Assembly (NCBI GenBank): GCA_008360975.2
Contig: CM039196.1
Coordinates: forward strand, 434,001 to 498,000
DNA from: Lichenostomus cassidix
Taxonomy: Eukaryota > Chordata > Aves > Passeriformes > Meliphagidae
Reading direction: 5' to 3'
Length of the DNA stretch: 64,000 bases
Shown here: positions 47,401 through 59,700 of the stretch, piece after piece
Numbering within the stretch: position 1 is the first letter of the stretch
Layout: each line of letters opens with the position of its first letter
Position numbers and translations under genes: made by a program
The notes under the pieces: model-generated
The model's database searches: none
What the model saw: only the letters and a program-made list of their open reading frames with translations
Told to the model about the DNA's origin: nothing

Positions 47401-50400
47401 GCTGCAGCAAAACAGACTCTCCTTGGGGGAAATTTATTTATTACCAAACAAATCAGATAAATAAAAACCAAAAACACTTCCCCCAGGCTGAGCTTTAATT
47501 CTGAATTATCTGCCTGTGGGGAACAGGGGCTGTGTGCAATCCAACACACGTTGTTTCTGCTGCTCTTAAAAGTGAGAAATTAGGAGAAAAACCCTTATTT
47601 TACACTTGTCTTCTGGTTTTTATCAGTGTCCCTGTGCTGTTGAACACTCCTGTCCATGAAGTGGACACCTGATTGAGTTTCTGCACTTGGAATGATCTTA
47701 GCAATTTGCTGATCTGCTGAGACTGGGAAGGACAAGTTAATTGCATTTCCTGCTGGAATTTACATCAAACTTGGATTCATGTAAAACTGTCACAGCGCTG
47801 ATGCTATGTTACATTGTTGTTTAAATCCTTTTTTATTTTAAAGAAGTTCGTTCACTAGTTTTATTTTTAAGAAGTTTTTGTGTTTCTTGAAGAAGCAGCT
47901 TGAAATCCCTGTGATTCTTCCTTGCTGTGGGTGGCATTCAGAGGGATTGGCTTGCTGTGAGAAGGGAAGCTAATTTTGCCCGAGGGAAGAAGAGCTTTAT
48001 TGGATCTTTCCTTGGGCTGTGAAGCTCAGCTGGAACCAACTGGGATCTCACCCAGGGATCAGTGGGAGTTTCTCCACAGTTTGGATTTAGTCTCTCCCAG
48101 TGATTCATGGTCTCTCTTGAGTCATTTTGCAAAAGGTGTTTGACTGCTGCCCAGAACAGAAAATGCTTAGCAGAGAATTAAGTAGGTTTGAATTATCCCA
48201 AATTCAGAATCCTTCAGGTTTTCTCAGGAACGTGGGGACTTCAAAGTGTATTTGCATGGAAATGTAGTGTATTTCAGGTGGTTGTTCCCAAACCTGCCTT
48301 GAAAAGGAACTGGAGAATGTTGTCTCCACTGACTCCATCCAAAAGATGTGAAAATCAAACCTAAAGATGCCTCTAAGCTAAGGAGTGCTGTGAGTTGAGT
48401 GGGTGAGACAGCAGAAACACTCCTGGATTGCTAATGGTGTTTTGTGTTAACCTTTGCTGGGAATGTGTTATTAATATAAAGAGATATTCTGCAGGCTGTA
48501 ATGATAAATATTGGATAGAATTTTTCTGCTTCGTTCTGTGTCCCTACATTTCTTCCAGAAAGTATTGAAACTGAATTTTTTCACTTGCCCTCTGAGGTTA
48601 AATTCTTTCAGGGTACCAGTGATGATACATTTAAGGCTCATTTTGGAGTTTTATGTGTGACTTCAGTCTTGTTTCCTGCCCTGACAAAAATGTTTATCCA
48701 GCAAGGCTGAATTTATTCATTTAGGTTGCCTTCCATGGTATGTGGTGGATAATTAGCCATCACCTCCATGCAGTTTTGGGGACACATGCAGTGAAAAACA
48801 TGTTCAGAAAACACACTTTAATGTTAGGGGGAGGAAGTGCTGCTCAGGTACTGCAAATGCAGCTTAACCAGGTGGCCACTGACTGGTTTTCTTTCTTTCT
48901 GCCCAGTTTGGAAATGCCCCATCATGTCTGCAGCCTGCAGCTTCACAGGAAATATTTGATCAGACCTGCTGCATAGAAGAGACACAGATTTCCAAGTCTC
49001 ATGTCTCCACCTTAAATGAAAAGAATCATCACTGGCAGTTTTTGGTAAGTCCTGTCTTTATTTCTACACTTTCATGGCAACTGATGCATTTGAAAAGAAG
49101 TTTTGTTGTGCAGTCCAAACTGCTGCTTTTGCTTGGTTGGTTGTGTGGATTTTTGGGGTTTTTTTGCACGGGGATTTCTGAGGGGCAGAGTTTGGGAGGA
49201 AAAGGGAGGATTTAACTCCACTATCTGCACAGCAATGTCCTTTGGATTGATTCCTTAAACTCCTGTAGAACTTACATAAAACACATGTGTGTGTGTGATG
49301 TAGTCTAAGCATGAAATGAGAGTTTGAAAGCCAAAAAAATGATATAAATAGTAATTGCAGTGCTTAGTTCTGGATGCATGAATGGGAAGTGAGGATCCTG
49401 AGCTCAGTGTTATCAGCAGCACATCCCAGTCTATTCTGCTGTATCCATCCTTGATTCCCAACATCAGCAGATGTTTTCTGGTTGGATTTCTGTGTGTTTG
49501 CACATCTTCTGGTTTTCAGGCACCTTTTGAACTCAGAGAAGGAGCTTTCAGAAGGGTTGGTCAGTCAGTGTTCTCATCTCTTGGTGGCTGAGTTAGGAGA
49601 TGCAGTTCAGATATCACCTTTGATCTTCAAAGCACTTTGCAACCAGGAATGAACAGAATAATTGAAGGAAAATGCATTAAAAATACTATTTTTAAACCTT
49701 ATGTTCTCACTATTCTTTGTACCTCCCTGAAGTGAAAGTAAAGGCTTAAAGCTTTGCTCTAAGAGCCTGATGTGTGGAGCTTGAGGTTCTAAATTTGGTG
49801 CTGGATTTATCCATTTGAAGGATATGAGTTTGATTGCATCAGAAGTAATTACATTTAATATGACAAGAGAAAAGTGCATAAATGTGATATTTTGAACGGC
49901 TGTTAATGCCTCCTTTGCATCTCTGCTGCTGAAAAGAATAATTACAGAGCTGTGATGTGAAGGGAATGTTGAGGTTTGGTGAGAGACATTGCTGGTAAAA
50001 ACGTGGAGTCAATCTTTCAATGTTGTGTCAAATTTCCCTCAGCAGGAGGTGTCTGGGAAGGGAGGTTGTTGTTTGTAGCCCCAAAACCTCCAAAAAAACC
50101 AACTTGGAGCAAACCTGGGCTGCAGCACTGAGTCCTACTGAGCTTTGCCATTCCACCATCAGTGTTCTCTCTGAATCACTGCAGTGACTTATTCAGCTTT
50201 CCATTTCTAATGGTGTTTTCTAGATCAGCTATTACCTGTGCAAATGCAGAATTCTGGTTTGGGCTTCTTGGTGCAGTGCCAGCATAATGAAAGCTTTTCT
50301 TAGCTGCAGGCTGAGAAGGAAACTTCCATCAAAAATAGATCTTAATGGGGTTTTAAAAAGCATTTTTTTCTAATCATATTTCAAGCAGGTCATTACATTC

Positions 50401-53400
50401 CTGAATGAGCAGAAGCAGTGAAAGATATTTAAAGGCCCAAACAGTGAGACATGGCCAGTATAAGATTGGATTAAATTAGTAGCCATGAAGGCAGGCTGAC
50501 CTTTTCCTTTCTTCCCCAGAACATAATATTCTTACTCCCACAGTTCAAGAAGATTGTTGACTCGAATGTGACCTTTCAATGAAGGCACTTTCAGTCCCAC
50601 ATTGCAGTTTTTGGTGAGGTGAGCAGAGCAGAGCTCAGTGAGGCCAGGAGGGGAGCAGCTCTGAAATCCTTGTCTGGATGAGGATGTGGAGCCTGTGAGG
50701 AGCTCAGGGCTTGGTGGTGCACAGCAGAGATAGATGGAGTGCTGGGAAAAGCATACTGAATGTCACAGAGATGTATAAAAGTGTATTTCTGGGCTGTCCT
50801 CTTTCATCAAACACAACAGCAGGACTGAGATGTGTGAACAGGAGTGGATCAGGGTGTGCTGAAGTTCACAAACTCCTGTTCCATCCTGTGCTTAGCACTC
50901 ATGCATGTTTGATGGTTGTAGCTCTGTCTGGGGATCTCAGCACAGATTCCAAATGCAAAAGGTGCTTTACTGACAAATGCTGGCTAAAAAAAAAAGAAAA
51001 AGTCCTTCTGTGAAGAGTTTAAAGCTGACAAGGCAAGTCATGCAGAATGCTGGTGTTTAGATCAAAAGTAACTGCAGAGCTACAAACTCCTGTCCCAGAA
51101 TTTTTAATTCTTATGGAAAATTAACCTGACATGGAAATTGAAAGTAGCAAGGTTCTCAGCACTGTCCTTCAGCAAGTCCCTTGCAGCTTGGAGCATTTGC
51201 TGTGCATCAGGCAATGGAAGTTGACCCTGAGAAAGTTCCTTGCACTGGGTGAGGATGGATGAGTCTGGGAGGCAGACAAGACCAAGTTACCAAAGGCAAA
51301 GAAACTTGTGCTTCTCTGTTTGAATAGTTTGGAGGATGCAGCTCTGATTTGGAGAAGGAGTTTTCATCTGCTCTCCAAAACAAATCATTCCAGTTCTGTG
51401 TTTAATGGCTTTAAATTGAGTGTATGGAGCTCTGAGTGCCTTCAGACCCTTGGGAATCCTCAGTGCTCAGGAGTGCTGGGAGTGTGAGAAGTGTGTGCAA
51501 TAATTCACTTATTTACCACTGAACACAGTGCTACAGGCAGTTTCACTGAGGGTGGATGGAAGGTGTCCTGATAAGCAGGAGATGAAATCAGTTTTGGAGC
51601 AATCATCCCTCGGGCTGATCTCTCCTGCTCTCTCCTCATGGTCTGTAAGGCACCTTAACTCAGGAAAAAACCTTGATTTTCTGGATTTGAAGGAAAGTTG
51701 GAACATCACTGCCTTGTCTGCAAAATCTAATGCTGGTGAGATCTCATTGCTGGATTTTGGTGAAATTTCCTCCAAAGTGGCTGCACTGGTTAATTTTTTT
51801 CCTTCTTAAAAGAAGGATGTTTCAGACCCACTGAAAGCATTCACCTGAGAGGCAGTGGGTGGACGAGGGGAAGGAGTCGTGCTCAGCACAGCAAGGAGAT
51901 AATGAGCTGTATAAATAATTAGCCACACATTTTAAAATAGGCTTCTGTAGAGCCAAAAGCATCTTGGCTGGGTGCATGGCCTCAGAGATATATTTGAGAT
52001 ATTAATTTCAGCAAGGCAAATAGAATTTAACTCTTTCTCTGCGTGGTCTGTTAGAATTCCAAAGATGGGCAATGTGGTCCTAAAGACCTAATTAATGAGT
52101 GACACTCATTAAGACACTCATGGATGTATTTTGAAATTCCCTGGTTCCTTCTTTAGCAGTGTTTTGTGTAGTTACCAGGAAGATTTGCAGATCATTTCTA
52201 AGAGTTAAAATTCCAGAACCGAAGTGGCACAAAGCACCTTCCCCTGGAGAGCAAATGTGTGCAAACCCTGCAAACACTCTGCTGTAACATCTCAGTTCAC
52301 AGAGGATAAAATGCAATTCGAGACCTAACCAATATTGCCACAGATAACTGCAAGATGCATTTTAATGGGATTTGATCTTCTGCAAAAATGCCAGGCTGAA
52401 TTTATTTATGAAGTTTATTGAGATAAGGAGAGAATTCTGTGAGTGGATATCTGCTGAGGATGAGGCATTTTCTCTTTATTGAGCAGCTCCTGGTTCCCTT
52501 GGGCAGGAATTGCCTTGGCAGTGTCAGGAAGGTGTCTGAGGAGGGTTTTGGACTCACAGCTGTCACTGCACAATAAAACATCCCCAGTTTCTGCCCATGA
52601 AACTCTGCTGTGCTTTTGTGCCACACAACTGAGCCTTGCAGTCTCTCTGAAGTATTGTGGCTGAGTTTCCTTTGGTATCTTAAAATCCTGTGCTTTTATT
52701 TGTTTATTTATGTCTGTGCTAGCACATTCTCCTCTAATTGCTGACTTACTGGTGTGTCATTAAAAAACGTTCGTTAGATTTCTAGTTCTTTAAAATTCAT
52801 TCTTTAAATTTCTGGTTTAGTTTCCCAGGTTAGGTGTCAACAGGGGCTTTGATCAACTCTCCAGACCTTGTCTGTCAGGTGTGATAATATCTGCTGTACT
52901 CTGTATGGTACAAAATAATGTTTTCTACCATCTTGATCATGCTGCTAATTAAAAGTATTAATTCTCAGTATTGACAAAAATGGAGAGCCATGCACATCTC
53001 TCTCTGGTGTTTTGTCCTCATCATTGCAACATGCTGAAGGAAAATCCCATTCCTGGTGGGACTCCCAGTGGGTGGGAAGCATTTAGGTGACACCCAGTGG
53101 TTTTATCTCAATTCTTTACAAATTGAAATTGCTGAGGTGTTCTGAGCACAGGCAGGATGTCCTGGGCAGGCTGAGTGCTGCAGGGCTGACAGGCATTGCT
53201 CTCTGATCACTTTCTCTGACACTGAAAACAAGCAGCAAGGCCAAGGATATGAGCAGGCAGTCAGACTGACTAGGGGATGTGATGAGTTGGTTTTTCAGTT
53301 TCTCTCACAGGGATTTGGCTGGAAGCACTGCAGGGAAGCTGCTGAGCTGCTGCCCCAGCAGCGCCTTGTTTTCCTGGTGGATTATCAGGGAACTCCAATC

Positions 53401-53590
53401 TGCAGGGCTGCCAATCTGCTCCCTTTCAGCAGCACTGAACACTTCCCAAAGAAAACCATTGCATGTGATTATCCAGAGCATTTCCATTTTTAACACGCTG
53501 TGGCAATTCGGCTCAGACACCAGGAAATAAGAACAGTGTGTATTAAAAGGTTGTTGACTGTGGGAATTAGGGAAACAAATAAATGTGGCA

Positions 53591-53775
53591 ATAAAATATG
53601 CATGTGGCTGTCACTTTCTGGAGCTGTGAGCACCTATTGGCACTTTAAATGATGGTGTTCCCTTGGCTGGTGTGTTCACATCAGCAGAGACATCAGAGGC
53701 TGCAGGCCAAAGAAACAGTGATTAGCATATTTTAAACTTCCCTGCGCTGACTGCTTAAATACATTTGCATTAATA
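53591..53775. promoter_or_regulatory. Candidate regulatory element with POU octamer sites
   Basis: A perfect octamer ATTTGCAT at 53763-53770 (followed by TAAT), a one-off variant ATATGCAT at 53596-53603, and TTAGCATAT at about 53722-53730 occur within 180 bases. RIMBP2 is a neuronal gene and POU factors are common in neurons, so an intronic neural enhancer is plausible. This is inference. Confidence 0.25.
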
Positions 53776-56700
53776 GAAGGATGAGACCTACTTCATGATG
53801 TTCTCTGCATGACAAAAGCTAAAAATAGTTTCATTAGAACTTTGGCTGCAGCTCTGCTAAATTTTAGCAGTTTGGGGGAAAGGAAAACACTTTTGAAAGG
53901 TTATAATTAATGAGTTACGTGTTGTTGGGTTTTTTTCCAAAGCACACCAAAATAACATGGAGAAATTGGGACAAGGCTGCTATTTTGTGCCTTGGCATTT
54001 GGAGGGTTGCAGCCTGGATTCCCACTTGAGATGGGTTGGGCTTTGCTGTGCCTCTGCAGCTGCTGGGAGAAAAATCCAGGGTGTCATTTCAATGTGAGGA
54101 TTGCACAGGAACCAAAGCCTGTCCTGCATTTACAGAGTGAAGAACCAAGCCTGCCACTGTCTGATGTCGAAGGAGATCCAGCATGGAGTAACTTTATTTG
54201 AGAGAGTGTAAATTGTGTTCAGAGAGTTGAGTTGAAAATTTAGGTGAAAGTCCGGAAAAAGCTAAGGTTTGGAAACATCCAGTTTCCTTTTGATATGGGA
54301 ACAAAAAAACCAAAAAAAGGAAAATCCCCTGTGGCAGTGGGGCTCTGGGCATGCTGTGGGGGAGAGAGGAGAAGGAAACCAGGCTGCTGGAGGTGGAGAA
54401 AACAGTCAGCACTCCCTGAGGCTGTGATGTGCAGAGTGACTTTCTACACCTGCTGGTTCCATTAAGTGCGCTCTGGGGTGAGAAAGAGGAGTCTGAACAG
54501 GAGGAATTGCTGTTTTCAATTCCTGCTGTCACTCTGAAGGTTCTGCCATTGCCATCACTGCTTTGCTCCTCACCTGGGCACAGCCAGCCCAGAACATGCC
54601 TTGTGCTTGCACAGGAAAGGTGATTTTTTCTCTATTTTCTGTGAATGACCATTCTGTTTTTCCCATGAAATACCCACTGATTTGTTCAGATGCTGAAGAG
54701 TTTAACAATTACCTTCTCAGCCATCTTTGGAGGGGAAGGAGGAAAAGCAGCATCAGTGTTGCACAAGAGGTTTTGGCTGTAGTGCTAATATTGTGCCAGA
54801 TGTGATTCCAAATGCCAGGGTGACAGAATGGGAGACATCAGGATGATCCATAGTCTGAGCAGGGAAAAGCAGCAGAATGTAAGGTGAGCTGCTGGCATGG
54901 TTTGGCCTTCAGAGCACTTCAGGAGCTCCACCAGCATATTCTGACAGCCAATGATAATTTGCAGAGACTCTGTTTGGAGTATTTCAGCCCAGCTAAATAC
55001 CCCATGTGAGAAGTTTATTCATATTTTTGAAAGGCTGGAGCCACTGAGACCATTAAAGCCTGGCTTTGAAAGCTCAGGAGAGCAGTTTTTATACCCCTAT
55101 TTCTAGCATGACATTTTCTATTTCAGCACTTAGGCTATTACTGTTCTATCACTTGGCTTCTTGTAGAAAACGTGGATTGATTTCATTTTTAAAGGTAATC
55201 AAGATCTTTTAAATTTCAGGATTTTAACGATCAAAAGGCTCAGCTCATGGCTCATTTTTTCTCAGCTGTGATTTGTGTTTTTTCCTCTATTTCCAGCCCC
55301 AGCAGTGCTCCTGTAGAAGGAGCTCAGAGATCATAGTGCCCACAGTAGGGACAGTTCTGAGCTCAGCCAAGAGAACATCTCTGTGTTCAAACCCTTTGTC
55401 TCCTTTTGTTCACAGTTCTCTCTGTTTGCACTGCAGTTTCAAAGGACAGGAGGGGATGTGTTTGCAGGCACTGGGCTGAATTTCTGCCAGTGCTGGTGCT
55501 CTGCAGTCAGGCTCTGGGGAGGTGAGGCTGCAGGAGGAGCAAGGAGCCCAAAGTGCCCTGAGCTGCTGGGAGCACAGAACTCGCTAGAGGCATTGCTGCT
55601 GAGAGGAGAACTCCTGTTTTGCTGATTCTGTTATGGATCTGAGGCTGTCTGGGGCTGCAGCAGCTCTGAGGCACCATCAGGCTCCAGAGCTCCTACCAAT
55701 TCCAGGGCAAACTTGATTAAGCCGTTAAATTGCAGATCATTCCTGACAGTAAATTAATTCTTAATCCAACTCCTATTCTGCACTACACTGGGAGACTTTT
55801 GCCAGGAGGCCAATGGCTTGAAAATGGGTAATTAAATTCTGCTGTAAATACATTTTTTTATCTACCCTTCTGCTTGCAGGAGCTGGCAAACAAGCATGAG
55901 CCATTAATTAATACCTGTAATTTGGTTTAGTTGGAATAAGCCCTGCTCCTGTCAGGTTTGAAATGTAAACCAAGGTGATGAAATTGGGAGTAACTAAAAG
56001 ATAAAACTGACAAAAATGTATTCATAAGAGAATCTGTTCCTGTTTTTCTCTGTAAAAATGTTGTGTAGTTTGCAAATTTGGTAATAATTTGATCTTAAAT
56101 GAATGATGATCAACGAAGTAAAAAAAAAAAAATTAAAAGCCCTAAATATAGGAAAAGTAACAATAGTGATAAGATGTATTCTGGGCATTTCTCACTCATG
56201 TAATTAATCTCTTCTGACCCAACTTCACAGCTTCAGCAGTTAATTTTAGCAGACTGATCGTGTCCTGCCTACATGGAGTTGTGCATCAGTTGTCACAGGA
56301 GATTTTTATTGTCTGGATTTGAGGCAAGAAGTGTTTGCAGGTTTGCTTCTGAAGGACCAGGAGGGAACCAGACCTGTGTTTGCTAATTCTCTTGCCATAA
56401 TTCCAAACCAAACTCTGTTTCCCCACTTTCCTTCCATAGTTTTTCCATTTCCTTAAAGACCAGAAGGTTTGGCAGTTGGAAGTCTGGCTCCTTTTTTAAG
56501 GACAAACCTCTAATTCTTGTTAAAGACAACAGCAAGAGTCTCTGTGTTATTATTTGCATGTGAAAAGTAGTTCTTAGTGCCTGAAGCATTCAGAGGCACT
56601 TCCAGCTCTGCAGTCTGTTTGAGTCTTTCCCAGGGAGTGTGGATTTCCTTTCTCATCCTCCAAATACTTGGAATGCTGGGGAGGTTTGAAGTCCACACTC

Positions 56701-59700
56701 TGAGGTTTGTCACTTTGCTTTCCAGTGTTATTAAAAATTCAGCCATGTCTCCAGCTGAGACACTCTCTCATTCTGAGAGCAATGTAAATGTTAATAATTA
56801 AAAGCAATTAAAAAGTGTGTTAAAAGTCATGTAATTTTTATAGGCTGACTGGCTGAATAACAGATGCCTCCTGGATTTTCTGTGGTTCTTAGGGAAAGCT
56901 CTCTGCCGTGCTGCAAGTCCTGGGTTCAGTTTGAGCACAGGCCTGGTGTGAGCCTTGGGTTTGTGATGTTTTCATATTTCAGTGAAATCCCTGCTCAGGG
57001 AGAGTGGCTCAGCCAGGAGGAGCTGCTCCTGCCCTGCTGAGATGGGAGATGCAGGAATTCCAGCTGTGCACAGCTGGATTGTGCTCCAGGGGTGCCTTGG
57101 AAGGAGCAGTGCTCAGGTGTTTTCAGTTGCAAACATCAGGTTACTGACTGATAGTAAGATGGTTATTTCTGCTGGTGAACAACAGCTTTAATATTTTTCT
57201 TTCCTGTTTTCTTCCCCTGCAATTCCTGTTTGGAATGTTTTCGTTAGAAAATGGCAATGGAAGTGTCTCAAGTAGGTTTGATTCAAGTGGTGTTAAATCT
57301 CCCACCCTGTAAATGCCTCTTTGGTTCCTAAGCAGGCTGAGAAATCAGAGCCTGGCTTGAGCTGTTCAACACATGCAGAGATCTGGGGAGAAAAATTAAC
57401 TTTCCTCACAGACTGCAGAACTGCAGAAAGAAGAATAATGGCAAAAGCTATTGCTGAACAAAACAAATTATTTTTAGCAGCTGTTCTGTGCCTGTGAATC
57501 TGCCTGTCGCTGCACAGTGTAACTGAGTGTGTGTAATAGAGCTTTTTCAGAACAATAGGAAAATCCCCCAGTACTCCTCTACTGTCTGTTCTTTTGAAGA
57601 GCTGCTGATTAAAAAGCAGTAGAATTTAGGTCACATTAGCCTACCTTCCCTCACAGCTCTGGACATGGTCAGCACTGTGTTACAACAGTGACACTTGTTG
57701 CTTTGCTCATGTTTTTGAAAATGGAAGGGATTTTTTATCATAGTGAATTAGGAAGTTTGGGCAGCATTTTAAATGTAACCTCTCTTTGGCTCAGTCTTCA
57801 ACAATCTATCAGCATCCTCGAGATGTTTAAAACTCAGGAGGTTTTAGAGATGGTAGAGATTTTTGTTTCTAAAGATGCAGATGAAGCTCCATGTTAAAAA
57901 ATGCAAAGTAAAGATGAATTTCCCCCTTTCTTCCAGCACTGAACTGTGTAGTTTCACTTGTGGTCTCTGCAGTGCCACAACCCTGCAGAGTGGCAGAAAG
58001 ACAGAATTCTAGTGCCCCAAAATTAGATATTAGATCCCAGGCTGGCAGGGATTACTGAGAGCAACAGTGAGACTCCAGGCTTTGGATGAAACCTCCTGGG
58101 AGCTGCATGATGTACCTTGTCTGGCTGGAGAGATGAGAATTGCTGCTAAATTTGGCTGAGAATCTGTCTCAGTGCCACTTCAGCCCCAGGAAGCTTCTGC
58201 TGTGTCCCAGCAAGGCTCTCCTGGGTGGCAATGTGCAGGAGTTCAGGAGTTGCTGTGGGGCTCTGAGCTGGTTTGCTCCTCCTGTCTCAGAATGAATCTG
58301 AAAAGGTTTTGGGCATCTCAGTCCTTTGAACTTTGTGTGGAGTGAGAGCTCCTTGATTCTCCTGCTTCTGATTATTTATCTGAGCAAAGTAAGGGTTGGT
58401 ACTCTGTTATTCTGCCCTCCTCTCCCTTTTCTCTATTTTAGGATGAATTTCAGTCAGGTGAGATCAGAGTCATCCCCCAAAACTGAGGGAGAAAAGAAGT
58501 GATTGCCTTAATCTGGTAGGAAGTTTTAGGGACACACTGATGACCCAATTAAAGATCTTAACTTTTTGGGATTTACTATTTGTAGGGGACTGGGGTTAAT
58601 CCAGATGAATGATGCTCAGATGGTCCTTAGGTAGATCCTAATAGAAAAACTTTTCAGTACAGTTAAAAGAAACTCAGATGCTCAAAACTAAAAAAAAAAA
58701 AACCAACAAAACCAAACCCCCCAGATTCCAGAAGCCTAGAAAAGCCTAAATTTCCTTAAGAGGAAGAGATCTGGGGGTGTCTGACCAGTTAGTGGCCAGA
58801 AGTTTGCAGTGAGCTGAGTGATTTCTACTTTCTTTTCTCTGCCAAAACCTATGCAAAAACTGAATTGTTTGGCAGATGAGATGAAATCAACTACTGCTTT
58901 TTCTGGGGTGCTGACACAGAGAGACTCAGTTTGAGCAGAAGTGTAATCATATCTTGTATTTATCTATGATCTCTGTTGAACTCCCCAGCTGACACCAAAT
59001 TACTGTGCATGGTGGGTGTTATTTTCAAGTGTTCTGTGGATCATTTGGTTATGCCCAGATTGACATTGGCCATGAGCTGAAATGAATTCAGTTAAAAAAA
59101 AAAGAAATAGAATTCTACAAAGCCGTGATTTGTGGTATTTCATAGCTCTGTAGTATCCTTATTTAAATGTATGTGGTTTCCTGATAAACAGAAGAGATCA
59201 AAGGGACATTTTTGATAGATGCTTTTCATTCCTTGATACCTTTGTGCAGCAGTGTTGGCCACAGCTCACCAGGACAGATTTCCTGTGTGGAGTGACACAG
59301 GCAGTGCCACTCTAATTTTGTCTGTCATTCCCATTTACAGACAGCTCTGGGCGACTTCATTCTGGGTTCCCCTTGGTTCTTCCTGAACACTTAGGAAAAT
59401 TTATGGCAAGTTTGGTCTCTGGCTTTTTTGGTTTGCCCTTTTCTGCCCCAGCAGGGTTGGTGCCAAGGTTGAAGAGCTGTGAAATCAGAATTTAGATGTG
59501 GAACATGTCTAGCGCTGAATCCCTTATTGTGCAGTAATTCCCAGAATATCCAAATCCCCAGAATATCCAAATCCACAGACTGTCACACCAAGGTGTGTGT
59601 TGATGCCTGCAGACCATTGCTGGAGTTTCCTCAGGAGCTCATGGGGACTTGGCAGTGATTGAAATCCCCACTGCAGGGCTACCAAAGAAGTCATTTCAAC

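Larger units (their letters stand above)
41304..53590 (+). other. RIMBP2: Probable RIMBP2 intron 1, distal part
   Basis: No exon or RNA gene that I can support. Contains a TAATTA-rich block (43240-43500) and a TA microsatellite (44348-44400). The rest is ordinary intronic sequence to my eye. Confidence 0.5.

Noticed and set aside
53287..53493. Open frame after TTTCTCTCACAG, possible RIMBP2 exon
   Set aside because: Composition and sequence have no similarity to RIM-binding proteins and no convincing donor closes it in phase.
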